NCBI RefSeq assembly: GCF_029867415.1
Contig: NC_081183.1
Span: 141,383,951-141,447,950, forward strand
From: Vicia villosa
Lineage: Eukaryota > Streptophyta > Magnoliopsida > Fabales > Fabaceae
Direction of reading: 5' to 3'
DNA: 64,000 nucleotides
The notes under the pieces are model-generated. The model was not told where the DNA came from and searched no databases. It worked only from the letters and a program-made list of their open reading frames with translations. The position numbers and the translations under genes are program-made. Position 1 is the first letter of the stretch. Each line of letters opens with the position of its first letter. Of this stretch, positions 25,150 through 37,441 are shown one piece after another.

Positions 25150-25240
25150 TTTTTTAATTCTTTTTTTTATAACTTGGTCGTGGGAGTTGAATCCACACCC
25201 TTTCCTTCCTAGCCCCAACGGCTTACCACTGGGCTAGAGT
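25150..25240 (-). mobile_element. tRNA-like SINE fragment
   Basis: Read on the minus strand, TAGCCCAGTGGTAAG resembles a Pol III A box and GGATTCAACTCC resembles a B box, about 35 bp apart. An A-rich tail follows (T-rich on the plus strand at 25148-25170). This is the plan of a short tRNA-derived SINE. No target duplication is visible. Confidence 0.45.
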
Positions 25241-25249
25241 GAGCATTTT

Positions 25250-26341
25250 GGAATTTTTGTGCTTTTAATTGATGTTAAGGCATGTTTCTCTTACTGTTTG
25301 ACAGGTGCCACAAAAAATTAATAATAAAACTGTTGTTAAAAGGATGCCAAGAACATAGTATACTAGGGAACACAATAGAAAGGAGAGAAGAATGACAAGG
25401 GTTTGTTATAACTGCTATTCTTTACTTTCTCTTAAATCAAGATTGCAAGTGTTATAAGAATAATAAATAAACCTCTCACCCTAAATTAGGATTTTCCGTA
25501 TGCAATGATGAGAGACTAGTATGCTATTTATAATAAATCTAACATACTAAACTAATGGGCTTTTCACAAATATTCATTCCCAGCTAACTTAGAGTACAAA
25601 CTAACTTAAACAATTGTACATAAAAAACATGCCCAATTCGAAATACTAACAACCCTAGCATATCGACTAATACGTGTTAGAACACCTTCGATTACAACAC
25701 GCACTACTTCGACAGCAGCATGCGAACAAGCTTCATCCTCATGCATAAATCCTATCGAACTAGAAGCTACTCTTAGACCCATTATAGCTCGATTTAATTC
25801 TCATAAAAAAAACAACACTAAAACACATGAAGGATTGTTCATTCTCAGTATCATCTTTTTCTTCCGTTTCTTCAAAAATAAACCAAACATGCTTCTCTTA
25901 CCATAGCCTGCAACATCAAAACTTAACAAACATAATAATAAAGTAGTCAAATAAGAACATGAAAATCGAATTACTGGTGGCATATCATGGTGTTGTGGCA
26001 GCGGAATTTCTTACTGACAGTGTCGATGGCGGCAGACACGGTCGTAGGCGCTACATGATGCAGGTGGAGCAATCAATCGCAATGGAGGTCGGTCAAAGAT
26101 TGCTTGCATAGTGGTGCTGCGAGGATTAGTCGACGCAGTTGTTGTGTGGGGCTTGATGATATTATTTGATGCGACAAATGCTAGATTTGTGATCAGTGCA
26201 TTTTGATGCACGTTCCTTTATGTTTGTGCTTAGACATTTTTATGGTTTGGTTTGTTTGTTTTTCTATTTTATCATGTTTTTGTATTTCAGTTTATTTTTA
26301 TTGTTATTTGATTTTCGCACTTAATTTTCAGCATTAGAAGT
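25250..26341. other. Gene-free region
   Basis: Sequence around 25310-25700 looks like a minus-strand copia LTR remnant, but I cannot define its ends. The small frames at 25801-25983 and 26011-26211 have no recognisable domain. Confidence 0.3.
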
Positions 26342-29110
26342 TGTAGCAACCTGCCCTAAAATTTTAGATTTAGAGTCGCCACCTATTCTACCAAGACGAA
26401 TAGGAAACCTCGCGCAGTTAAGAGTTAAGAGATCAGGGTAAGATACTATATTCAGGTCGAGGGAAGGTGTTAGGCACCCTCAACCCTTTCCTAAAGGCTA
26501 ACATCTCAAAGATAAAGGTTTATGGCAAAAGATAAAGAAAGATGACAGACAGTTAATAGAGTTGAAAGGCTAATTATATGAACATGATTAGAGTTTGGAA
26601 GAGGGGGACTCGCCTTGTTGCCAAGTGCCTACGTATCTCCTTAGGGAGAATCAGAGTCAACGTAGTTCGGGCAAGGGTTGTACGCCTTTAGGATTAGAAT
26701 TTGATTTGGGATGGTTTGAAGTTGTTTTAAAATTGTTTTGAAATGCGAAGCTCGAAGGTATTTTGAATTACCTTATCGAAGTTGTGAACATCGCAATGTT
26801 TGAAGGGATGAAAATCCGTAGTATCGTGGTTTAGTGTGTTTTGGAGGTTTTGGGCGTACAACCCCGGTTTTAATTTGTTACCGTTAGTCGCAATAATCAA
26901 TAGGTTTGATTACCATGGCTAACGGATTAAAGGGAGGATTGCTAACCACTATAATCGATAGATTCAATTATCGCAGATAGCAAATGTGCGTATTTTAATT
27001 ATCGTTACCCCTCATAATCGATGGATTCGATTACAAATAATAACGAATTGTGATAAAAGAAAGATGCTAATCATCGTAACCAATAGCTTTGGTTAAAACC
27101 ATTTAGCAAAATAAAGATTATTTTAATTTATAGGATTTGATTAATCAAATTAATCGATTATTGATCATCGCGACCAATAAATTTAGTCGAAACAAACAAT
27201 AATTTAAATCCTAATATTTGGCCAAGGGCCAATGGGATTGAGCGAACCCTAATGGATGAATAAACCTTTCTAGGGTTTTTGTGATTTTTTAATTAAATCA
27301 ATTAAAACTATTAAATCGGATAGTCGAGATGATTAAAATAATCGGGAAAATTCTAATTATAACCTTAATCTTAATTTTATCATTCAAAACTTGAATTAGA
27401 ATAAATTAATTTAATAATTCATTAAATAAATTAAATACATAATTAAGAATACTAAGTGTAAATAATATAAATCAAACCAAGAACCTGGTTTTGATTGTAT
27501 GTGCCTGGATTAAATGTCCATGGTATGCACCTTCGGTCCTGGTGCGTCGGATTAGCTCTTGATGAGATCAAAGGGTTGTGATATGAAGGCGCATGGTAGA
27601 TCTCCCTGCAAGAACACGCATGGAATCTGGAAATAAATTGATCCAAAAAATAGAGGTGGGAGCGAGGATCGAACCTGCGTCCCATGGATCACTAAGCGCG
27701 CTCTTGGCCAATCCAACTAACCACTTCACTTGTTCAATATACGCGCTGAGAGATTAATATAAAAAAAACAATTGAATCAAAATTTAAAAAGATTTTTCCG
27801 CCCAGCTATGTCTTCTTCGCAGGTTCCTATTTTTCCAGATTTTTCAGAACCTTCACCTACGGATGGTGCCCGTAGCAACAACACTTGCAACACACAAACC
27901 ACAAAATACGAACAAGAAATTTTAAATAGAGGCATGGATCGATTGCATTCAATCCTCTGAACACGATGGTGGCTTCGGTTTCTTCCAATTCGGGTTAAAT
28001 CTCTAAGCCCTAATTCTGAACCTTCATCACCTAACAATGGTGTTTTACTGTACATGAGCCAAAAATCAAATTAAAGACATCAGCAACGTTCCATGCATCA
28101 TTATGAATCAGAATATAGGATCAAAACATATTAACCGCGAGTAAATATGAGAAAACAAAATTGAAAAAAAACGTGAAGAGAAACGTGGCCTGGAGGATGC
28201 GATTCCGGGCACGACAAGCTTCCATCTTGATTGGTAAACGTCCACAAAACTTCCAGGGACACGTTTTAATACCTAGAAGCCTTTGAATCTCCTTCAAATT
28301 TCCGAACCAAATCCAAAATTTTCTTGACCTTTTTTGTTCGGCACCATCGCTTCCTGGGCTGCCCCCCTCCCCCTTTTGCAGTTGTTTCTCCGTTTTATAT
28401 ATCACTGAATTAGGTTAACAAAATTCTAGTCTATCAATTGTGATTGTCCTATTTTTGGGAAGATTTGATAGATTTCTTTGTATGAGAGATTTGGTCTGAT
28501 ATTGGAGATCTTGCAAATAGGGTCCTTTTTTTTCATGAACGTGATAAATTTGCCCAATTTGGTTTTTTCCTTTTCTCTTTTATTATTTTTTTTATTTTTT
28601 TATTTTACTAGCCTAACAATAACAATTAATACTAAGAAAAAATGCTAATTATATATTATTATTTACTAAAAGAAATCAGTAAAAATAAAAAATAATGGTA
28701 AATGACAATAATTAAAATTAATAACTATTCTATTCAAATTAAATAATAACCCTAATCAATAAATATTAACCTAAATAATAGTACTAATTCTAGATAATAT
28801 TAATAATAATATCACATAATATTAATATTAATATTAATAATAAAATTAATAATATTAAATACTAATAGTTAGAAGTAATAAAAATTACTAATAATAATCC
28901 AAAAAAATGCAAATTGTTAGTAAAAGGAAAATAATATTAACAAATGATGAAACCCTTGAAACACCTGTTAATCGCACCCCATTTATTTCTCAGGATATTT
29001 TATAAGAGGGCGGGTTTGACAATAGGAATGTCAAACCCCATGACTCTTAATTTTGACCCTTGATGAATTAAAAGATATAGATCTTATCGGGCAAATTTTG
29101 GGGTATGACA
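26342..29110 (+). mobile_element. Ogre/Tat-like solo LTR
   Basis: Starts TGTAGCAACCTGCCC and ends TTGGGGTATGACA, the characteristic ends of Ogre-type LTRs. It includes AGAGTCGCCACCTATT near 26371, GGGAAGGTGTTAGGCACCC near 26461 and CCTACGTATCTCCTTAGGG near 26628. Flanking pentamers are GAAGT (left) and GCAGT (right), a target duplication with one mismatch. At 2769 bp and with no coding interior it is best read as a solo LTR. The open frames inside (27452-28405) have no domain support. Confidence 0.65.
27650..27722 (-). other. tRNA-like segment within the Ogre-like LTR
   Basis: On the minus strand, TAGTTGGATTGGCCAAGAGC resembles an A-box region and GCAGGTTCGATCCTCGC closely fits the B box (GGTTCGANNCC). 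I cannot fold a full cloverleaf with a paired acceptor stem, so it is not called a tRNA gene. Confidence 0.4.
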
Positions 29111-30402
29111 GCAGTCTATACTAAAATTATCAAAACTGGAGCTCCGAGAATCCGATTGAGGCATTCTAATAATCGCCGGAAAGCTAACCGAAAGAGCTAC
29201 AACTTTCGTGTTGGAGTCAAAGTCATATTCGAAGCGCATATTTTCTAGAATTTTGTTTGAAGCTGCAGCATTAGTTTTATTTAATTTTGGATCGTTAGTT
29301 TTGGGCCTGAGTTATGTTTATTTGACCCAATTGGGTTATGACCCGAATTATTGTTTCTCCATTTACCTAGGGCTGACCGCTAATGTTCATGGTTACGTTG
29401 TTACTATTCACGAAATTATGAGGCAAGCTTGTACGAATTCCATGAAGAACTAATTCCTTTGAGACAATTTGTTGTATTCAGGTTCCGACCTTGAGGTTAT
29501 TATAATTATAATTCAGTTCTATTCCTTTCAATATTAATCTATGTCTCTTGTTTGCTTAATTCGATTTGCATAGACTATATTGATTTAATTTGATTGGTTG
29601 TATGATCCTAACTATAGTCACGTTATCATTTGCTTAATTCGTTATCGTGTCCGTTTAATTCATGTTTGCTTAATTCATGAAACTTAATCTCGTTTGCTTA
29701 ATTCGGATAATAGGAACATACAACATACACTATCAATTGCGTCTGTCAATGGATAATATAATCGAATAGGAATAGATAATCCGCTTAGGAGGTTGGAATT
29801 ACAATAATCAATGATAGATAGGAACCGAATCAGCAAATTGTCGTTTCAGCTTATTTTATAATCACTTAATTTAATCGCTTATTTTGTCTAAAATTCCTAA
29901 ATCGAATCTTAAAACCCCCCAATCGAAACTTCAATTGGTTGATAATATTACAAGAATCCTTGTGAGAACGATATCCGAGTTGTCGTTACCGTTACACTAT
30001 ATTTTCAAAAGTTACTCGTTTTTGATATGTGCGCAACAGCGGATCAATCTGTCGCCGATATAATCAAGATGTTAAAATATCCATAATCATCTAGTATTGT
30101 CTACGCTTTGTTCTTTATTATTGTTTTATTGATTTATGTAATTGTCTGTGTTAAGTTATGTTAATTACACAATTAATGGTATATCTTTTGGTAACAACGT
30201 CAATAAACCTACAAAATAAAGCAAACAAATCTCTTAATAAAATCTAGAAGTTTGAAATACTTTAAAGTGCTACCAAACAAATATGAAGAAAGATAATAAA
30301 CCTAAATTTGTATTTTACAAAATAAAGACGGAAACAATAAATAAGAAAAACAAACATCGACAACAAATATGTATACATAAAGATAAAAATATATGTGTAA
30401 AC
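29111..30402. other. Old retroelement flank, no gene
   Basis: The stretch CTACAACTTTCGTGTTGG near 29200 and a GTGCGCAACAGCGG-like motif near 30030 resemble UTR and LTR-end sequences of old gypsy elements. The frame at 29208-29453 has no recognised domain. Confidence 0.3.
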
Positions 30403-30525
<123 letters not shown>

Positions 30526-30582
30526 TTACGGGGCGAATGTGGTAACTCAACTAACAGTAACTTATTGGGTTACATGGGTCCA

Positions 30583-31424
30583 AGCTCTTGGTCCAGGGGA
30601 TTTTTTTACCTTATACCCCTATCATTACCCCTCTCCTCTACCCTTACTTTTTTTTAAATATTTCAATTCTACCCTTTTAATTTATCAAATAATTTTATTA
30701 TTTAATATTTACCATTTAACACCCCCACCAAAGTGCATCAGATAACTTACAATCAAGTTTTTCAGTTTGTAATTTTTTTTCGCCAAATAACTTGCAGTCA
30801 AGTTTTCCGGTTTGTAATTTTTCTTCACTGGATAACTTGCTGTCAAGTTTTCCGGTATATAATTTGTGTTCACCGGATAACTTGCAAACAAGTTTTTCGA
30901 TATGTAATTTTTCTTCATCGAATAACTTAAGTTAATGCAACAATGAAAAACCATGTCCTAAAGTAAATAAAACCATGGTCTATTCTAATAGACATGGGAT
31001 ATACAATTTCCCATAAGTTGCAAAAACTATGTCTATTAGAATAGGCTGTAGTTTTATTTACTTTAGGATAAGGTTTTTGATTGTTGCATAAATTATTCGA
31101 TAAAGAAAAATTACATACCGGAAAACTTGATTGCAAGTTATCCGGTGAAAAAAATTGCATACCAGAAAACTAGACGGTAAGTTATTCGGTGAAGAAAAAT
31201 TACAAATCGGAAAACTTGACTGCAAGTCATCCAGTGAAAAAAAATTATAAACCGGAAAACTTAATTGCAAGTTATCAGGTGCATTTTGGTAGGGGTGTGA
31301 AATGGTAAATATAAAATAATAAAATTATTTGATAAGTTAAAAAGGTAGAATTTGAATATTTTAAAAAATGTAGGAGTAGAGGGATAATAATAGGAGTATG
31401 ACGTAAAATTTTCGGTCCAGAGCT
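30583..31424. mobile_element. Foldback-type element with long inverted repeats
   Basis: The two halves are near-complete inverted copies around a centre at about 31000-31020. The outer ends pair AGCTCTTGGTCCAG (30583-30596) with CGGTCCAGAGCT (31413-31424). The inner ends pair ACCATGTCCTAAAGTAAATA with its complement near 31045-31070. Each arm includes a 45-bp minisatellite (left-arm units start at 30754, 30799, 30844 and 30889, each CAAGTTTT(T/C)C(A/C/G)G). It has no coding potential and would fold into an imperfect hairpin of about 400 bp. Large inverted repeats carrying internal tandem repeats are typical of Foldback elements; the exact termini and target duplication are uncertain. Confidence 0.7.
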
Positions 31425-31562
31425 AATCACTGGCACCGTCATTTATTGTATTTTCTTTCAAACATAAACAAGTTACTGATATTTATAAATCAACATCTTT
31501 TATAAAAATAAAATTATTATTTCCAAAATAGAATTATTTTAATGGTATTTTTACAAAAAAAA

Positions 31563-31708
31563 AATTAAATAGAGAGGTCATTTATTAATATTTGTTTAAA
31601 ACTTCATTATTATACATATCATGATTAAAAAACATTAATTTTCATAAATAATGATTCTTATTTTAAAATATAAACTTATAATCAGTCAAAAATGTAATAT
31701 AAATAGTA
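31563..31708. repeat. Direct repeat, copy A
   Basis: About 145 bp (GTCATTTATTAATATTTG... to ...AAACTTATAATCAGTC) recurs in the same orientation at 34185-34330, flanking the S-protein homologue. Confidence 0.7.
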
Positions 31709-31851
31709 AATTTTTTATTTTGAAAGAAAGAAAAGAATAAAGAAAGAGAATAACAAATTTTCAAAAAAATCTCATTTTATGTAATAATTGTATTAAATAT
31801 TAACAAACGAATGAAAGTATAATATTTGGTGTCACTATTTGTGACAAAAGA

Positions 31852-31967
<116 letters not shown>

Positions 31968-32054
31968 GAGAAGTTTTACAAAAGATATTAAAGAAAATAC
32001 ATTACTTTCTCTCTATCCCATGAACATTATTTACTTAAAAAAGGACTTATACTA

Positions 32055-32444
32055 TTAGTTCTTATTCCACGGAAAGCAATCTAATCGTGATCCTAGGACT
32101 CGACATGGTCCTGCTTTCAATATTTTCCAATCGCATGTTTTACAATCAGATGTTCTTCTATTACTATCACTGAATATATCAAACCAATGCAATTGACCAT
32201 TCCATCCAAAGCCACAAAAGAATAAAGTTTTCAAAAAATAATGTTCACCAAAATTAAAACCATAACTCTGACCATGACGTAGAACATGTTTTCCAAGATC
32301 ATCATCTCCAGATTTGCAATGAACAGTCAAATCTAAATTACCTTCTAATGAGTTGACAATATTCACACGAATTGCATGGATTTTGTGCATTGATAACAAC
32401 ATCAATACACATAGCAATATGACTTTCTTCATAAATTGAGACAT
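32055..32444 (-). CDS. S-protein homologue (plant self-incompatibility S1 family)
   Basis: A 129-residue secreted protein. Residues 1-24 form a signal peptide (basic MKK, hydrophobic LLCVLMLLS, likely cleavage after HA). The mature part has the S1-family layout: IRVNIVNSLEG, LTVHCKSGDDDLG, YGFNFGEHYF, a FFCGF motif, GQLHWFDIF, then C-K-T-C and the DCFPW C-terminus. Mature Cys positions are 43, 77, 101, 104, 114 and 123. In poppy the founding S1 protein is the stigma determinant of pollen rejection; most homologues in other plants are small secreted proteins of unknown role, so no specific function is claimed. Met1 was chosen because it leaves a good signal peptide; Met5 also would. It is single-exon, normal for this family. 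An (AT)n tract lies downstream, a (GA)n tract upstream. It is the only intact host-type gene in the window, but expression is unproven. Confidence 0.85.
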   Translation of the reverse strand: MSQFMKKVILLCVLMLLSMHKIHAIRVNIVNSLEGNLDLTVHCKSGDDDLGKHVLRHGQSYGFNFGEHYFLKTLFFCGFGWNGQLHWFDIFSDSNRRTSDCKTCDWKILKAGPCRVLGSRLDCFPWNKN

Positions 32445-32620
32445 TTCACCTTGAGATAATCTTTAGGTGTAAGTAATATATGATATTTGAATGATGAAAA
32501 ACATATGCTTATAGTGAACAATATATGCGAGAAACAAATTTTGAGGCGTAAAAGAATGAAAGAATTATGAGTAGAAACTAAAATAGGGATGATTTACCTT
32601 ATTTGTCGTGCAACAATGAT

Positions 32621-32624
<4 letters not shown>

Positions 32625-32671
<47 letters not shown>
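32625..32671. repeat. (GA)n microsatellite
   Basis: About 47 bp of GA repeats upstream of the S-protein homologue on its 5' side, at the junction with the copia remnant. Confidence 0.93.
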
Positions 32672-32675
<4 letters not shown>

Positions 32676-32689
32676 ATTTTTATTCTTGA

Positions 32690-32955
32690 TGCCTCCGTTG
32701 CATTAATTTCTATAATTTCTCATATATGCGAATACCAAGAGAGCCCTTAAGATTTTCAAAAAAGGTTGCATCTAAGGCCTTAGTGAATATATTGTCTAGC
32801 TGATTATCAATTGCTACATGCTTAAGGTTTTCAACTTTATCTTCCACGTGATTCTTGATTAAATGATGGAGAATGTCAATGCGCTTGATTCAAGTGTGTT
32901 AAAATTGCTTTTTATGTTAATAACACTTAAAATTGTCGGAGTACAATGTCATGTT
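32690..32955 (-). pseudogene. Ty1/copia RNase H fragment
   Basis: On the minus strand, about 32690-32890 reads KRIDILHHLIKNHVEDKV, then DNQLDNIFTKALDATFFENL, the conserved C-terminal end of copia polyproteins. Upstream, to about 32955, a frameshifted LYSDNF-like piece matches the CDN(T/S) RNase H motif. In-frame stops follow the fragment. It is a relic with no LTR attached that I can define. Confidence 0.75.
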
Positions 32956-32959
32956 AGAC

Positions 32960-34184
32960 AAGTGACCCAAATCAAAGAGGGGGTGAATTATGGTATTTAA
33001 AATTCAAGACGATTTTAATATTTTATTGATTAAGATCATATTATTAATTATTTAGAAGAGTAGTTTGCAGCAAAAGAATGGTTTGAGGGTAAATTGTTGA
33101 AAGTAAATAGCGGAAAGTAAAAGATAGAGTTTGAGAGATGGCACCAGAGATTATCCAAGTTTGGCTGAACATTGGTCTAGTCCATAAGGGTTCTTCTTGA
33201 GGTTTTTACTATAAACTTTGAGCTTTTGAAGGTTATGCCCAAAAACCTTTAATAGAATATGATATTTAGATTATATAGGCTTATTCATAGCTTTTACCCA
33301 AGCTAAACCTAAGAAACCATTTTAAGATTTTATATTAATCTCAAACACAATCTATCAACACTATCGCACTCTTAAGATCAGGAACATACCTCTGATGTCT
33401 AATTGGTACCACATGCATTAGAGTCGAGGTGTCGGTCGCATTGAACGCATATCTGCATTGTGACATCATTATTGTTGTTGTGAGTTATTATGTGCTTGGT
33501 GACTGAGTTTATTAATACTATCCATTTATTGTTGGTGTACCGCTAACTCTATTGAATGTATTTTTCACCCCTTTCCTGTTTTGTTGTTATACTATGTACT
33601 CCTTTGGAGTGCAGATAATCAGGTAGAAGAGTAGTTTTCATGTGAGCTAGAGGATGGCGTTGAGGCCTCCTTCTTTTGTTTATTGCTTTGAATTATTTTA
33701 GTTTTGCGTCGCTGTGATATTGTAACATTGGTAGGGATGAAGTTTTTATGTTTTATTTCTTTTAAGTTGTTATGAGTTAAATTTCCTAGGTTGAAAACTG
33801 AAGTTTTGTCCAAATAAAATTATTTATTACGAGACTAAAATGAGTTGTTTAAGATTTATATTAATTCTGCTACGTGAGTATAATATTGATGAACAAGTGA
33901 CAATGAAGTGATTTTGTGACACCCTGTGTGATGTATCTTTTATGCATGTTTCGTTTATATTACAAGTCGGGTTTTTGGATTGTTGCACCTACCACCCTCC
34001 AAGATTTCATATTACCCAAAATATCATTTGTCAAATTTTTATTCAAAATTAGCGCATGAAAAATTTGGTAGTGTAAAGAAAAAAATATGGTAGTAACATA
34101 AAAACCCAGTAAGCTATGCTAAATGTCCTATTTGTAAATTTAAATGATTTTTATTAAAAAAATCGGTGTGTGGAAAAAATTTAA
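32960..34184. other. LTR-like debris, no gene
   Basis: 32960-33310 resembles a copia LTR remnant. 33400-33920 has motifs of gypsy LTRs, such as ATTGGTACCACATGCAT, also found in the chromovirus LTR as TTGGTACCACATGCATAG. No coding region is supported. Confidence 0.35.
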
Positions 34185-34330
34185 ATAGAAATGTCATTTA
34201 TTAATATTTATTTTAAACTTCATTATTATACATATCATGATTTAAAAATTAATAATTTTAATAAAATAATTATTCTTATTTTAAAATATAAACTTATAAT
34301 CAGTAAAAAAAAATGTAATGTAAATACCTT
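34185..34330. repeat. Direct repeat, copy B
   Basis: Partner of 31563-31708, with several substitutions and small indels. Confidence 0.7.
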
Positions 34331-35501
34331 AATAGACCAATAATTTAATTATAAACCTTTAGATTTTTTTGTGGATTTTAATTTTAGGGACTAAATTCAA
34401 AAAAAAATAATTATATTTTTAAGAACTTTATCTAAGAAAAATTAGATATAGGGACGAAAATCAAAAACACGCTAACATATAGGACCAAAAGACTATGTAA
34501 GCCTAGATTTAAATTAATCCTAATATATTTATAAGGCTTAGTCTCGTGAAAGCAATTGAAGTTTTAGCCATTGGTCTAATCCTCTTATAAGGCTTAATTT
34601 TTAATCATTTCATTATGCATGTTTCCAATCATAATATATATTATTTGGAACCCTTGCCATTACCATGTTCTTGCTCATATAATTTAGTGTGTAATAAGTG
34701 TATTATTAGTCACACGGGCTTTAGGAATGAATATTTCCAAAAACACATGAATAGGGATCCAGATGGTTATTATGGTAAGGATTTTAAAAGTTCAACTTTT
34801 AAAAATAATTTATACACTCTCCATTTTTATTTATAAACAAATTTTGACTTTTTAGATTCATTCAATAATTGTTGTATTTGAATGATATAAAGACTAAATA
34901 CATTATTTATTCAATGAAATGTAAAAAGTTAAAATTTTCCTATAAATAGAAATGGAAGGAGTATTAAATAATCAAGGTAATCTTTAAAAATAATAAGTAT
35001 AAAACCACTTCCTTATGCTGAAATCTGTTTTGATGGAGAAGTGTGTGTGGCAAAGGCTGAAGGTAGTAGTGGCAGAGTTCTAAATGTTAATCTTAATTTT
35101 GGTTTGAAGTTTTCTCTATTCATTAGTTTAATATTATTATTGATTCAATGAATCAGAACATTGCTGCGAAATAAAGTAATTTATTACATCCATCAATAGT
35201 AGATTTTAACTTTGATCATTGTTTGTGTTCACTAAAAAAAGTAACATAATGGACTATTATGCAGGCTGCTGCTGGTTCTATAGCAATTAGGAGATGTAAA
35301 TCTTCTTGAGGAGATCTATTCACAAGGGGGGTAAAGGTACTAGCTTCTTGACTTCTAGCTTGCTTTGTCACTAGAAAATCACAGTTTTAAGCCATTCATA
35401 ATGGAGTGTATAAAAAGCTATGGCTTTTAAGGTTGCATTTGGCTCATCATTTATTATCTCTTTCTTTACACGAGTGTTTTGAATTTGACAGGGCGTAAAG
35501 A
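34331..35501. other. Gene-poor region, possible decayed exon near 35015
   Basis: 34350-34510 has the GGGACTAAATTCAAA-like sequence common in plant non-autonomous repeats. A short stretch near 35015-35100 reads LPYAEICFDGEVCVAKAEG without stops, and 35260-35310 reads AAAGSIAIRRCKSS then stops. They may be exons of a decayed host gene, but I do not recognise it. Confidence 0.25.
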
Positions 35502-35514
35502 TTGACGATTTCAT

Positions 35515-36622
35515 TTTTTTTTTTTTTTTAATAGGCAATTGATTGATAAAGCTCGCACTAGGGGTGCAACCCTTACAAACAGAAAACACTAAAGAGTGGT
35601 TGCATCGGATAAAGGAAGTTTAAACCAATCGTAGTAATTGGATCTAAACTTAGAATATCCGCTAGATAACCATCTCCAAGAAAGAAAAATAATATTAGAA
35701 CAAACGACATCGAAACAAAAAACCTTCCCGTCGAAAATAATTCCATTCCGCATGATCCAAAGACACCAAATCGTAGAAAGCCAAACCACATTGATCCTAG
35801 CCTTTCTACTAATGTTCTTCACCTTTTCTTGCAAAACACCAAAATCAAGAAACTCCGCCAAGGTGATCGCCTCCGGTATGCCAAGCCAATCAAACATATG
35901 ATTCCAAATCTCTTTCGCCATTTGACAATGAAAAAAGAGATGAAAAGAAGTTTCAACATGATCACCACAAAACACAATCCGGATTATCCAAATTAGAAAC
36001 TCCTCTTAATAATAAAAGGTCTTTGATCGGGAGGCGCTCGACGAAAAATCTCCAAGAGAACATCTTAATCTTTGGCGGTAAAGGAATGCTCCACATAACT
36101 TTCAAAGAACGAATCACATGAAACTCCCAAGCTACGGATTTAGATTCATTAATAATCCCCGAAATGCCCGCTACCGAAAAATCCTTATTCGAATTAATAA
36201 ACCAATCGTAAGTGTCACTCGCCACTTCGCTCGGATTGAAACCATCCAAAAGATCACAAAACCGGTGCCAACTCGGCGAAGAAACCACTGCTGCCCCCAC
36301 AACCGAAACACTACCTTCCTCCCGGAAAAATAAAGCTTGAACATCCCACACATGTCTTCCATCAACCCAACTCAAAATATCCGCTACCGCACAAAATTTC
36401 TTGTGAGATAAATCATACAAATCCGGGAAAGAAGCGCGAAGGGGTTTGTCTCCCACCCACAAGGTATGCCAAAAAAGCGTATCCTTCCCATTCATGCAAT
36501 TACTTTTGAAACACCCGGTAAAACCGTACTCCGCTTGATCATCTAATAAATTAATCTTGCTCAAATCCCTCCACCAAATCGAGTCGTCACTACTACTCAA
36601 TTCTCCACTAGAATCTTGCATC
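35515..36622 (-). mobile_element. 5'-truncated LINE (non-LTR retrotransposon)
   Basis: Flanked by a perfect 13-bp duplication TTGACGATTTCAT at 35502-35514 and 36623-36635. A poly(A) tail (T run on the plus strand, 35514-35530) lies at the 3' end and the 5' end is cut at 36622. Only the last 1.1 kb of the element inserted, the usual result of incomplete target-primed reverse transcription. Confidence 0.9.
35589..36621 (-). pseudogene. LINE ORF2 C-terminus with zinc-binding RVT domain
   Basis: Contains the region after the reverse transcriptase: SIWWRDLSKI, GKDTLFWHTLWVG, SWHRFCDLL, then the zf-RVT module MWSIPLPPKIKMFSWR, and C-(V)-x-C followed by HVETSFHLFFHC. It ends ...WLSTIWCLWIMRNGIIF and SYWRWL-like residues. 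The frame breaks at about 35970 inside the zinc-binding motif (the equivalent of a 2-bp loss or 1-bp gain), so the two halves are read in different frames. The Met at 36621 is only where the insertion is truncated, not a true start. The RT and endonuclease domains are absent. Confidence 0.87.
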
Positions 36623-36635
36623 TTGACGATTTCAT

Positions 36636-37056
36636 ATATTGCACTCGTTGTAAGCTTTGACTAGCGGCAAAGAAAACATCTATTAAGGAAGTTGTGGCAA
36701 ACTTCTCATGGAATTTTCGATCATATTTGTATTGTTGGTAACATTTGCAGAATTTTTCTTGTCAAAAAGTAATGTTCTTAACTAAATTGATTGTACGTGG
36801 TTAATATAAATCGATTTTTCATTTTTTGTCGAAAAAACTAGATAAAAATCCGTTGGATTACTAAAATGTGTTGGATAGATTTATTTTAATCCATTAACTT
36901 ATTTTTTTTATTTGGTAGATGAATTGGATGGATTTTTTTTATAAATTTATTTTGTCTTAATGAATTCAATTGTCACCCTTAAGTATAACTATACACGAAT
37001 AAAATCCAATATTTTTTTTAAAAATACACAACACATAAACAAGAAAAAAGGAAATA
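36636..37056. other. Gene-free AT-rich stretch
   Basis: Nothing recognisable beyond simple AT-rich sequence. Confidence 0.4.
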
Positions 37057-37059
37057 TAA

Positions 37060-37438
37060 GGCTATGTTTGGGAGTTTGGAGGGGAAGGGAGTGGAGGGCT
37101 TTAGAAAATAGAAAGAATTGAGTGAAAAAAATAAAGAGATTTTGGGTATGAGGGCTTTGGAGGGTTTGATTTTCTTCATAACATCAAAAACCCCATAAAA
37201 TGGGGAACTCAAAAATTGTATTGAATGAGGACTTTGGAGGGTTTTGAAGGGCTTACATAAATTTTCCAAATATCTTTTAGGTTGTTATACTATTTTGAAA
37301 ATTAAAAATTTTGTAATGATAATGACTTTTTTATAATTCTAAACAAAATCATTTTTTCAAAAAATGCCAAATATTTTTCTATATTTTTTTAAAAATTCGT
37401 TTTCGGAAGCCATCCCCTCCAAACTCCAAAACATAGCC
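37060..37438. mobile_element. Tourist-like MITE (PIF/Harbinger type)
   Basis: 379 bp with terminal inverted repeats GGCTATGTTTGGGAGTTTGG at the left and the near-complement CCAAACTCCAAAACATAGCC at the right, flanked by TAA on both sides (37057-37059 and 37439-37441), the 3-bp target of PIF/Harbinger elements. No coding capacity; the minus-strand frame at 37018-37269 crosses its boundary and is not a gene. Confidence 0.85.
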
Positions 37439-37441
37439 TAA

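Noticed and set aside
27650..27722. A functional tRNA gene
   Set aside because: No paired acceptor stem or convincing anticodon arm can be drawn.
29208..29453. 81-residue hydrophobic frame as a membrane protein gene
   Set aside because: It lies in old LTR-type sequence with no recognised domain or gene context.
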